Part shown: positions 1-11,637 of the stretch, piece by piece
Numbering within the stretch: position 1 is the first letter of the stretch
Layout: each line of letters starts with the position of its first letter
Assembly: GCF_003073045.1 (NCBI RefSeq)
Contig: NC_037598.1
Location: 13,554,486-13,618,485, forward strand
Direction: 5' to 3'
DNA from: Pomacea canaliculata
Taxonomy: Eukaryota; Mollusca; Gastropoda; Architaenioglossa; Ampullariidae
DNA length: 64,000 nucleotides
Notes under the pieces: generated by a model
Databases searched by the model: none
Told to the model about the DNA's origin: nothing
Seen by the model: the letters and a program-made list of their open reading frames with translations, nothing else
Translations under genes and position numbers: made by a program

Positions 1-189
1 TCGTCGGTGTATTGACAGTCCAGGGTGACATAATCATCCTCCCCACTCCCCACCCGATCGATTATAGTCAAGGATGAGCGTGGGTGTCGCACGAAGGGTG
101 GGACAAATTGTCGTAATATACTTTACGAGTCCAGTGACACCCGGATTGAGCTTGTCTGTGGAACTGGCTGCAATGCAATGTAAGCAGTT

Positions 190-530
190 CCTGATGTCTG
201 TGTAACACTTGCTCGGTATTCTGTGGAATATTCTGTGATGTACCCTGTTTAGAGGCAAGCGTTCTCTTTGATGCATTATGTATATATTCTCTAAAATATT
301 CTCATTGATCTTTGTAGAGCTTGGTATTATGTGTAGAGATCATTTTATATTTCCTATAATTGCTTAAGAGAAGAAACGACATTATGTCAAGTTCTTGATG
401 TATTCTGTGTAATGCTTGGTATTCTGTGCAGGTCTCAGTCGTTCTGTGTAAAGCTTAGCATTCCGTGTGGTTCTCGATATTTTAGTGCTCATTTGGTGCT
501 ATTTCAGTGCTCAGCATTTTGTGTAGAGGT
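190..530. repeat. degenerate tandem repeat, ATTCTGTGTA-like unit
   Basis: Variants of a short unit close to ATTCTGTGTA followed by GCTTGGT or a GGTCTC/GATC-like word recur at irregular spacing, for example near 218, 330, 410, 425, 440, 460 and 515. Spacing is variable and copies are diverged, so this is an old short tandem array rather than a clean satellite. Confidence 0.5.
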
Positions 531-1055
531 CACTACGACCATGATGTAGCAATCTGACCAGATTTCCATGTTCGAGAAACAAAAGATTGAAACATTTCTT
601 GCTTCTTTCCCAATAGAAAGGTTGTGCTTCGAAACTGATCTCTTTTTGACTGTCACACCACGGAGATCATGCTGAGCTGTTACAAGGCAATCGATCTTTT
701 TTTTTAAGTCGTCCTCAGCAAGTAAAACGGAGCTCTGGAGTTTGAATTTACACTGTTGGAACTGTCTCCCACCAGTCTTACCATGGACGTGTATAGATGG
801 ATTGCTGTCTGTCTGCCGAGACCAACGCTTAGCATCTTGCGAAGTTCTCCGCTTAGTCTCTAAACCGGAAGCTTTGTACACTCCTGCCTTGTTTTAGTAG
901 TTAACTGGAAAAAATCGTCAGCCAGCAGTCCAGTAATACAAGTTCGTGGTCATAAGGCACAAAGTTGTCATTAGACCGTTCTCTGCCAGACTATCTCTGT
1001 CATGCGCACGCACGCACACAGAAATTCCTCAGAAGAAAGACAAAGCAATCCTTTT

Positions 1056-1132
1056 TATTTATTATTATTATTTATTATTATTATTTATTATTATTATTAT
1101 CATCATCATCATCATCATCATCATATTATTAT
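1056..1132. repeat. (ATT)n/(CAT)n microsatellite
   Basis: A run of TTA/TTAT units passes directly into eight or so CAT units and then back to ATT. The open frames here that read as poly-Ile, poly-Ser or poly-His are artefacts of the triplet repeat. Confidence 0.95.
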
Positions 1133-3017
1133 AAACAAATTGATAAAGCGCCTTTTCCAGCATCAACCGGTCACAAAACCCTTTCCATACATAAAGTCGC
1201 GAAGAGCACACCGGCTAAGGATAGGCATCAAACGCACCTCCATAAACATGAATACACAAAAACATGCAGACACAATGCACAGCAAAATATAAAAAAGGTT
1301 GATTAAGAGATGGCTTTCCCGCTATCAAAGGTAGGCTCAAAGCCCCTTTCAAAAAAAAAATTATGAAACCACTGCGTGTCCCTATAGTGTAGCTACTCAA
1401 GGAGGTGAATGCCATCAGTACAGTCGATACGGTCGGCAATGCACTGCATGAAATTTTCAATTTAAAAAATGCAATCATGCAATAAAGCCATTTTGTTCAT
1501 TTTTTTTTTAATTGAATGACTTGAGATTCAGTACCTTTGCACCTTATGCACTCATTAACGTCGAAGAAGAGATTTTCCCACCGAGTTTATAACCAGAGCC
1601 TGCAATAAAAAAATAAACATTTTTGAAAAGTATAGATTTGCAGGAACGTACATCTATTTTTTGGAGATCAGCATGTGCCAAAGCAGGAAATTTTTTACAG
1701 TAATTAACAGCTCATGAGACGGTGGCACCTTCTGATGTAACGGGATTTTCTTTGCTTCTTTCTAATGCCCAGGGAGCTAGAAGCAGAAATCTCTCTAAGC
1801 CTTTTCCTGTTGCCGTAAGATTCAACAGCATCGTAGTTGTAACAGTTTTTAGTCGATGACTTTTCTCACTGGTTCCGGCCTAATCTCAAAGGAATACCTG
1901 CTAAGACCTAAAGTCTGAGGAAAATTAACTGCCGTTAAAACAAAATGGGAGAACTTTGTGGACTGCTTGATCAAACGAAGGATTCTGAGCAAACCAGAGT
2001 CCGAGAAGTACATCTTATGTTTTGTGTGGGAGGGGCAGGCGTTCATCAGGAAATCAGGGTGAATGTTTCCTAGGGGGATCGACACATGGATGTTCACGAG
2101 ATCGGTGTCACTGTAAATAAAGGAATGTGTGAAAATGAGAACAGTGTGTTTTCAAATTTCATCTATACATGTTTCACAACCAATTACTATATAGCTATAT
2201 ATAGCTCTGAAAAATATGCGTTTCGGCGATCAAGAGTTTGGCAGGTGATTGGGGAACTGGAGTTGTGAGGAAAGTCTTGATCATTAATTACTACCCCTGG
2301 TAGAGACAAACGAAGCTTTTTTCCGATAAGTTGCTAGGATGTAATCTATCCTCATGAGGAAAAAAATAAACTGAAACTTTTATATAGTAGTGGTGATGGT
2401 CGGGGGACTGGCTGGGACTGAGTGCAGGGATATATTTTCAGTGTTCACGTCAAGGCAAAAGCTTCAAGGTAATCAGTATATTTTTATAGTTTTATCACAC
2501 GGATGATTAAGCATAAATGTGTGTGTCTGTGTATGGCCTGATACCGTAATCTCTTTTTCTCTTTCTCTCCAGTTTAACAATACACATGATGGAGAGATCG
2601 AGAGGGTAGTTGTTGGAGTGATGATTGATTCTTATCTCCCTTAAGTAAAATCTCTTTTACGCAGAGGCAAGAAATGTACCGCATACCTGGAGGGTAGTCG
2701 TGGTACAGAAGTGCCCGAAATTTAATTGTCATTAAACTATTTTTAAGCAAAGCATTATAATAAATTTATTGGATTTTACAGTGTATTTTTATTGATTTGC
2801 GACAACAAAGAATGACCTGAAAAAATATTTGCTTCCCAGTGTTTACGATCACAAGTTGAATAGACCCGAGAACCACGCCTACTAGGCTGCTTTCGAGTGT
2901 GGGGTCAAGAATGTCAGTGTTGACCGTTTTGATGATAATTTCTTAACCTTTGCGCAGCCTGTATCAGAGATGATAGCATAAGTGTCTTAAAAACTCGGTA
3001 CCTTTTTGAGGATTGCT

Positions 3018-6000
3018 ATGCTAGAGACTGATAACGGATGGTCGGACGAAGACATATACGAAATGGCAGATGTGAACGAGACTACTCGACTGATGTCGAG
3101 CGACCACTGCGGACAGTCGCACACCATGTCTTTCAAATCAGCAGAAGCCGATTCAGAAAGATTTGCCATCAATAAAGGCTACATTTCAGGTCAGGATGAA
3201 ACTTCTTCCGAAAAGGATGCCATCCCATCTCTTCCAGAAACGAACTCTGACGATGACAGAGGAAGAGCCACAAAACAACAACAAACTACTGCTTACGTTT
3301 GGCTGTTGTCATTCTTTGCGGCTATTGGTGGTTTTCTGTTTGGTTATGACACAGGTGTAGTCTCTGGTGCAATGCTTTTACTGCGTGAAGAATTTTCTTT
3401 GTCGCCAGTTTTGCAAGAAGTTATAGTTAGTGTTACAATAGGAGCAGCTTTTTTATCAGCGATCATAGGGGCTACCTAAGTGATGCATTTGGAAGGAAAG
3501 TATGTACCATTCTGGCCAGTCTTGTCTTCACTGCTGGAGCTCTGGTGCTGGGACTAGCAGAAAATGTGACCATGTTGATCATTGGCCGACTTATCATTGG
3601 CATAGGCATTGGTAAGAAGACTGCATGCAACACTCTCAGTTTTGCAGATGGAAAGTGTTTTATAATACAATACTTTATCGTGAAAAAAACAACAATAACA
3701 ATTATATAACTGCATTAGCTTAACTGGTTAAATGTCATTGCAATTGAATATTTCCATAATTGTTAATGCAACATTTTTAAATTCAAAATGTATGAGTATA
3801 TAACAGTAAGAAGGTAAAGAAATTTAAAGACCTGGAGATGGAATAGCATGTATGTTAGCAGTAGTAAATTCCAAGGTGTAATAAGTCTCAATAATCTTAA
3901 TAAGACTTTTTTATCACAGGTGTAGCATCAATGACCGTGCCCGTGTATATTGCTGAGGTTGCTCCATCACATATACGTGGACGTCTTGTGACTGTAAACA
4001 CCCTTTTTATAACAGGTGGCCAGTTTATAGCTAGTCTTTTGGATGGAGGCTTTAGCTACATGAAGTCAGATGGATGGAGGTCAGATAGTCAATAATATCA
4101 CTGTGACCTTTTCATATTGCAATATATGTGTATAATATACGTATTTTATACATTATGTGCAGCATTCAGGATTTTTCCCCTTTCATGCTTTCTTTACTCT
4201 GGCACCCTACATGTTTTTTCTAAGGAAATCAGCATAAATCTTAATTACTTAATAAACATTCATTTACATACATGCAACTTCTGACTGGCACCAACATATG
4301 CTGGTCCAATAGGCTGGTTGTTGAGCGAAACACAGTGGGTGACAAGGCTCTCTGCTGAGGCCTGTCAAGCAGTAGTGAGAAGGCCCTGCTTGAAAATCTA
4401 TTTCTTCATGTTTGCCAGCCAGTTCTACTTGTTCAACTTGGCATTGACCACCTCTGAAGTGACATGCTGGATTATATGGCAAAACCAAGACCATTTGCAT
4501 GTTTCGCAACTGTTTATAACTGAAGTGTGCAAGGACAGCAGGCTAGCAGAAAATTATTTTAATCCTTTTTTTTTTTTTCCAGGTATATGCTGGGACTTGC
4601 AGGTTTGCCTTCACTGATACAGTTGATTGGCTTCTTGTTTTTGCCGGAGAGCCCTCGCTGGATGATGAAAAAGGGAAATGAATCACGTGCCCGTGAAATA
4701 CTTGTAGCTGTTCGTGGCACCAAGGATGTTGAAGAAGAAATGGCAGACATGAGAGAAAGTTGTGAGGAGGATAAGAGAGAAACCAATAACTGTAAGCTGC
4801 TGCTTGAAAACTAATTTTATTCTAAATGATAAATAAATGTGGAGTTTACTCTTTATATAATATAATCTTGTTTAAGATTAGCATTGTGTGCATTATTCAA
4901 CACATGATAAATCTTTACCTTTACCTTAATGATGGCAGACCTCAATAACTCCTGAATGGCTTGATTATAATGAAGCTACCTGAGAGAAAAAGTGGAATGC
5001 ACTGTAAGTGAAAAACAAACACAGTGCTTCAAAACAAGTTTTTCAGCTATACATAAAGAAGCTGTCAGGACTTACAAGAACTAGTGATAGACTTGTACGA
5101 CCTAAAATCTTGATCCTCCTGAACCTTCTCAAAATTCCTTTTAATCTTTATAAACAGGGTCAGTAAATCACTTATGTTTTGATTAATTTTTTAGTGCTTT
5201 TACACTTTCTTTTTCTTTTGAATTTCAAATCTACTTAATGCACAATATATTTCTAAAATTCTACTTTGTGCATGGTATATTTTTCTGATTTATGTAGAAT
5301 ATTGAAAATTATAAAAAAAAAAATTTACTCATTTTCTTGTCATGCATCAGATTTAAAGCATATGCACACTAAAAATGTCCATTAAAATTAATAAAGATTT
5401 TATATTTCAAAATGACATTTTTTGATCATGACGTAATCATTATTCAGCCTACAACTTCCCTTCTCAGATGTACTGACTAATCCTCATTTTTATCACACCA
5501 AAATCATTTAAAGGATGACTTTCTAAGGTCAAGATTATTTTGGAGCACATTCTTGAACATTCATCGGATGATTACAATGTCTTCTTCACTAACATAATTA
5601 TCATAGCAGAACCTCTTCTAGAGGCCCATTCTATCGTGATTATAATTTACTTTTGTTAATACATACAGCAAGCTATCCAACCATTGTGCTAATGCTGAAG
5701 TCTCCCAGGATGCGACGAGCATTGATTGTTGGATGTGGCCTCCAGTTTTTCCAACAAGTCAGTGGCATCAACACAGTCATGTAAGTGATGAGTGTTGACA
5801 CATCATGTGCTAGAGTTTCTATAGCGTCAGCTAAAACTGTTTTCTTACAAATGTTCAACTTTATTATCCCAAGATTCTTGAATTCCTAAAGAATATAATC
5901 AGACTGATGTTATAAAGATTTTTGTGTGTGTGATCTTATGTCAGTTTTATTTGTCATAGGTATTACAGTGCTTCTATTATAAAAATGGCTGGAGTAAACA

Positions 6001-8483
6001 ATCAGCACTTAGCCATCTGGTTGGCTGCCATGACAGCAGGTATTAACTTTGTTTTCACTCTTGTGGGAGTCTGGCTGGTAGAACGCATTGGTCGGAAACG
6101 ACTTCTTCTATGCAGCTTGGCAGGTATGCAACATACTACTTTAAGTTACTGTATTTGTTGTCGCAATTCATATCAAATTATTTTTTGTTATCATAAATTT
6201 GTATATGATGGTAACATTTTCTGATGTGTCCATACATATACACTATAAAAATTGAAATTAAGTTGTTTGTCCTGCAGTCTTAAATCTTTTTTTATTTCAT
6301 ATATTGACACTGACCAAAACTATCCGGTGAAGTAAGCATGAAAAAAAGTTTTGTGTGAAGTTATCACTTCTTCCAGTTTTCTTGGCTTTTGCTTGGCTTG
6401 GAAGATTTGGGGCAAGAACAGAGTTAAATTTTATTAACAGGATTTGGAGTTGGAGTTTTAATTTTATGAGCTAATTACAGTTTGCTTTAAAACTTTTCCT
6501 CGAGATATATTAAGAGAGAGATATCTAAGTTCTGTTGTTTGGTTTGTTTTGGTTTTGTTTTGTGTAGTTTGAAAGGGGTTACTTTTACTACTATATTTTT
6601 CCGTCCTTTAGGTGTCATTCTCAGCTTGGCTTTGTTAGCTGTTGGTTTCCAGATTTCTGCATTTAACTCCCCACACATTGTCATCAATGAAAACATTTCT
6701 AGCAATAACCATTGTGTTTCATACAGGTAAGGAGAAATTTGTTACGTTTTTTTTCAAACATTATATCCATAATAACTGAAAAAGCCATAACATTTTTTCA
6801 CTTACTTTGCACAAGGCAGCAGAGATCAACTTTGTCAATTTTTTAATGTGACCAGTTGTAGGACTACCATCTTTTGATCATCACTCTGAATAAAATTACA
6901 CCGAAGTTCAATGCGCTTTTACTTATGTTGATGTGATTTGGGGACTGAAAATTTAGTGGCCTATCTGGCACTAGATCTTTAAAGTTAGGACAAAATACAT
7001 GATAATATAATCACAATAAGCACTTTCTCTCTTTCTTTTTCACTTGCTGTCACTCATTCTCTCACATACACACAGAATTAAAAAAAAACATAAACTACTG
7101 ATGAGTCATTTTCATCAGCTGACACAAGGCACCCACCCATAGTTGAAAATGCATTTACCTTAAGACTTTGAAGTGAGAATATTTTTATGTAAGCTCAGTC
7201 TATAGTTAATTATACTTTGAGATCAAAAGCAATCTATTTTTCATCTGCACTTTAGTTTTCTTGTATTTAAGATAATTGTTTGACGCTTTTCTTATTTCCT
7301 CTCTAGCACATGTGAATTGTGCATCGAAGATAAAAGCTGTGGCTTTTGTTTCGTGGATGTGAATGGAGAAGCAAATAATGGTTCATGCCTGTCTGTATCT
7401 AATGATAATGAGGCCTACTCCCAGTATGGACGATGTGCTGCCAATGCCAGCTTGACTGATGTGGGCCTTGTGTGGGCTAAAGATTACTGTCCAACAGCTT
7501 ATTCATGGTTGCCGATATTTGGATTGGCAATGTATCTTATGTTTTTTGCACCTGGTAAGCATGTTGCTGAATCTTCTTAAATTTGTAATTTCGATTGTAT
7601 TTACCTCTTGACTATTTAGGATGAACTGATGTAATTCTTGGCAAAATTTCATCTTGTGATAGACCTGGGACTCACTTTTGAATATGTGCATGTACACATT
7701 TACAGCATGTTTGTATGCATATGCAAGTGTGCATCCTTTCTGTAGGTATGGGTCCAATGCCATGGACCATAAATGCAGAGATTTATCCACTGTGGGCTCG
7801 TTCCACTGGCAGTTCCATGTCAGCTGCAACAAACTGGCTGTCCAACCTAGTGGTGTCAATGACTTTTCTAACCTTGACAGAAACCATCACAAAATATGGT
7901 AAATAACTCATTCCAAACCCTCAGCTACTTGGATTATATGTTTCGTGAACACTGAGATATTTTGCAGAGCAATTTTTATTTTACATTACCTTAGTAAGTG
8001 TTATACCATTGTCATCAATCTCACAGCTGAGAATCATGCAACTGGCATGATAGAGTGCAGTTTGATAAACTTATTTTGAGTGATACATATGTGTATTATC
8101 TGAAATGTCAAAGCAAAGCAGTGATTCTCATTAGAAAAAAAATAATTTATGTCATTAAAGCAGTCATACGTTTTTCTATACAGGTGCAGATAACACACAT
8201 ATGTGAAAAAATTTTAACTATTTATTTGTAACACATAGGCTGAGTTAGCTTTCGATTATGCCATATGTTGTCTGAATTTCTTTCAGGGACCTATTGGTTG
8301 TATGTCGGTGTAGCATCTGTTGGGTTCTTGTTCTTCCTGTGCTTGCTGCCAGAGACAAAGGGATGTAAGCTAGAAGAAGTAGAAGAACTGTTCGCAGAAT
8401 CATGGTGCCATTCATGCTGCTCAGACAATGGTCAGGAGGCAAAATTGCAAATTAAACAGAAGTCCTCTTCCACACATCTGTAA
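3018..8483 (+). CDS. SLC2A13: proton myo-inositol cotransporter (SLC2A13/HMIT type), 9 exons
   Basis: A major facilitator sugar transporter that by family brings myo-inositol into cells with protons. Exons: 3018-3611, 3920-4079, 4583-4791, 5669-5780, 5960-6123, 6612-6726, 7307-7554, 7746-7898, 8287-8483; all introns are GT-AG with matching phases. About 650 residues (human is 648). Visible landmarks are a ~90-residue acidic cytosolic N-terminus, first membrane helix with [22 protein letters not shown] near residue 273, QQVSGIN in exon 4, and PETKG near 607. Exon 7 encodes the large extracellular Cys-rich (PSI-like) loop between helices 9 and 10 that marks this subfamily. One oddity: exon 1 as written runs into TAA after AIIGAT. 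One added G in the G4 run at 3468-3471 gives [14 protein letters not shown] and makes the whole CDS a multiple of three. A candidate poly(A) signal AATAAA is at 8882-8887. Start chosen as the first true ATG of the frame. Confidence 0.95.
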
Positions 8484-9329
8484 TTCCTGACGCAACCAGA
8501 TAGTTCTAGCTATGTAGTCTTAAAACCATATACAGAAAATTTTGATACTTATTTAGAGCATGACTTTTTTTTTAAAGCCATGATATTTCCATATATGATT
8601 ATGTAAAATGGCATTCCTTGTGACCAATTATGCCTCAGCTCTGTAATTTTTGTCACACATTTTCTAAACTAACATTTAATATAGGATGACTGGCAAATTT
8701 ATTAGTTATGTGTACATATGCACAACACATGAGCGGCATATAAAACTATTCATTCCTAGGGAATATTACTTAATTACTTTTATCTTTTGGAGCTTTTTAT
8801 CATTGTTATATTTTTGTACAATGAATGATGATGCATAACCCAAGGTAAAGAATTAGAGTGTTATTTTTAATTTTAGATTTAAATAAATATTCCTTACTCT
8901 GTGCCTTTTCAAACACTTTATTCTCACAGGACAGTTTTTCATCTATTTTCAAGCTTTTTGATATTTGAAATTTGTAACAACTTCAGAGATTTTCAGCCTG
9001 TCAGCAGGACAGGACAGTAAAGTTCCATTTTACAATTTATAAAAAGCAAAGAAAGGAATGGAAAGGACCATTTCCTTTCTTGAAGATAATAAGAGTGATA
9101 TTATTGCTGTATAGTTATATGTCAATTTTCCTGTTATATATTTTTATTGCTCAAACATAATCTTATCAGCCATAAAAAAGTTATAAATGCATAAAAGATG
9201 TTAAACACAGTCTGACCGCCTTAAAATATTTTTTTTCATGTTGTATCTATTAAAAAACCATCTGCTGCCTCTTTTGCTAGGCATAAGTTTTCATTTGACC
9301 ATAAGGGTTCCTAGCGTGTTGTGAGTGTA
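8484..9329 (+). other. 3' UTR and spacer after the inositol transporter
   Basis: AT-rich sequence with no coding signal. The early part is probably the SLC2A13 3' UTR, with AATAAA at 8882-8887 about 400 bases after the stop. Confidence 0.5.
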
Positions 9330-10150
9330 GCAACCATGCTTCATACAAACTCATGGGTTTTATTCTCTCTTTATGAGATCCAGAGCAAATTTCTAAAATC
9401 CTTGTTCTCAAATGCCTGGATTCTTCTTTCTATATTAGCAAGCAGAGTCCACATTTCACATGTAAAGCGGGTGCACCAGACCTTGTCCAGCCTAGCTATT
9501 GCCATTCTTGCTATTGCAAGTCCTGATACTGATATCTGATTTGGAGCTGCCGTCTTTGTTAAAGGTGGTTTCCAAGTAAGCTGCTTACCTCTTTGAGTCA
9601 TACTTCATTCATGTACATATCTGCTCTGCCATCACCAATAGATATAACTTTACTCATCGGGGATGGTATCCATTCCATATGCATTTAAACTGTCAATCTG
9701 TTGCTCTTGGAGTTCTCTATTAGTGCCTATCAGACTGATGTTGTCTGCAAAATACGTTTTAAATCGGCCTTCCACCGATCAAAATGGAATCGTGATGGTC
9801 AGTTGTGGAGGGGTTTCACACATGATGTTCTCCAGAAAAATGTTGACAATCTCAGGGAAACCCTTGAAGGATACCTGCTGTCTCATGAAAGCAAGCTCCC
9901 ATTTGGCTATTCAGCAGTACTCCACTCATGCAGCGCTTTGATGAGACCTCTTCAATGTTGAATTTTTACATCACATGCTATAGCCCCTCATGCAAGACTT
10001 TGACAAAGGCCTTTTAAAGTCTGTGAAGTTGTGGTAGAGGTCCTGCTAATCCTATATATGCTTATCTATAAAGATGTCACTCTTAAAGATCAACTCAACT
10101 GTGCTCCTACCTGGTCTTAAGCCAGCCCATGTTCTTCTGTTTTCTGTATC
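9330..10150 (-). mobile_element. degenerate LINE reverse-transcriptase fragment (RTE-like endonuclease-RT type)
   Basis: Reading the minus strand gives a recognisable but decayed non-LTR reverse transcriptase. From 10122 downward one sees GLRPGRSTVEL (fingers motif GFRPGRST), then DLYHNFTDFKRPLSKS (IDFKKAFDRVWH), FLENIM, a catalytic-box relic YFADNISLIG (normally FADD), NRELQEQQIDSLNAYGMD, and finally a C-terminal WTLLANIERRIQAFE block. This order matches endonuclease-RT proteins common in lophotrochozoan genomes. At least four in-frame stops and small frame changes are present, and the second catalytic Asp reads as Asn, so it is dead. The 5' endonuclease part is absent. Exact clade is not certain. 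Confidence 0.85.
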
Positions 10151-11637
10151 CTCAGAAATATGCCAAAATGTACAGCTTTGAAATGCCTTGTGAAAAAACA
10201 TGATTTTTTATTTTCAGTACATTTAGCTGTTTATTATAATCTGTAAAGTGCACAATGAGAGAGGTGTGATATTTCCATTCAGGTTTTTTTCTTTCCATAA
10301 TTGTTGAACCTATCTTCTCTGAGTGTAGGAGTTTGAAACTGTTGCCTTCAGAGTGTTTGTGTTTGTTCCCCAAGGGAAAAATAACTACTCCAGAATATTT
10401 CTGGATAACTTATACTGCCAAAAAGTGCCACATTGCTAAAAAAAAAAAAATAATAATAATAAAGTCACATGCTGATGCAAATATGGATGATATCCATCCC
10501 ATTTCCCCTCCAGATAAACATTACACAAATATCTGTGTGAATAGTGTTGAATAAAATGGAGGATAGGTGATGGGGTGGAGAATATCCATGCATATGCATC
10601 AGACAAGATAAAAAATGTTCAGGGGAGCTGGGTGGATGGAATGTGTGGGAAGAGAAAGATTAAACTACTGGCTCTTTAAAACTCATTGGCTCTGAGTGAG
10701 CAGACACTGTTAAAGGGATTTTGCTTTATGTATGGTGCCTTTATGTCCAATATTGTAACTTACATAAGGTAAGAGCTTGGTGGGATGACTTTCTTGTTCT
10801 TAAAAGCTTAAGTAAGAAAAGAGTCCTTCAAGAGTTACCACTGTTATTGTTATTAATGACATATGAAAAGAATGATTATATTTGGAACAGCATACTTTTT
10901 AAAAGCATTTTCAAACTTTTTCATTATTAAAACATACAGCAATATAAATGCTCTCAAGGAGGTATTTTGTCAGATAAGACCAATGGAGATGTCAATTACA
11001 ATTGTGGATGAAATTATGTTGTAAAGTATGTTAACTCTTGCAGTGGGTAAAAGGTGACTTTGATATTACTGTCAAATAAATCACAATAAGCAGAAAGACA
11101 AAGGAGATTTTTATTTGTCTCTTTGTGTATTATTCTTAGCATGATGTGCAGTAAACATGTCACCATTTACTTTTAGACAAGTTTAATTTTATTAAATAAT
11201 TCACATCTGACAAACAAGAAAAGAAAATAGAAATTCCTATTGAAAACATACAAAAACATCCAAAAAATATAGGAATGTTGTTCTGATAAAAACATGAATA
11301 TCAATCATTGGCAAGAGAATCTTGTCCTGCTACTCACAACATTTACTAATCAGATCTTATAATTTAAAAAATTCCCTGAATTTCCTTCATCTGTCCTGTT
11401 CCACTCACATGTAAAAATATTTATATTTATGTTATTCATTCAGTGTTTCTGACACCCATCATGTTCATCATTTGATCATGTTCATCTCAGAACTTCCATG
11501 ATAAAACTGAAAGTTAGCTTTTTGATGGAGATCTTGCATAACCACACAAGTAGAACAAAATATATCTCCAGTAAAATACTTAAAAAGCTATTTAAAAAAA
11601 AGAGAGACAATTTGTATGCATAAACCTGAGGCCACCA
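10151..11637. other. spacer, PSPH 3' flank
   Basis: AT-rich non-coding DNA with an A-run followed by (ATA)n near 10440-10461. The right-hand part should contain the PSPH 3' UTR (minus strand); TTTATT words, which read AATAAA on the minus strand, occur near 11108 and 11190, but which is used cannot be told. Confidence 0.5.

Larger units (their letters stand above)
1..3017. other. 5' intergenic spacer, no gene recognised
   Basis: No conserved protein is recognisable on either strand. It holds a degenerate repeat zone near the left end (about 190-530) and an (ATT)n/(CAT)n microsatellite. The longest open frame (504-881, minus, 125 codons) has no recognisable domain and a composition typical of chance frames. 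The last part should contain the promoter and 5' UTR of the + strand inositol transporter gene, but I see no clear core promoter motif. Confidence 0.6.

Noticed and set aside
504-881. 125-codon minus-strand frame near the left end
   Set aside because: No recognisable domain, no splice or promoter support, and composition like the surrounding DNA.
946-1306. Overlapping frames rich in Ile, Ser, Tyr or His
   Set aside because: Produced entirely by the ATT/CAT microsatellite.
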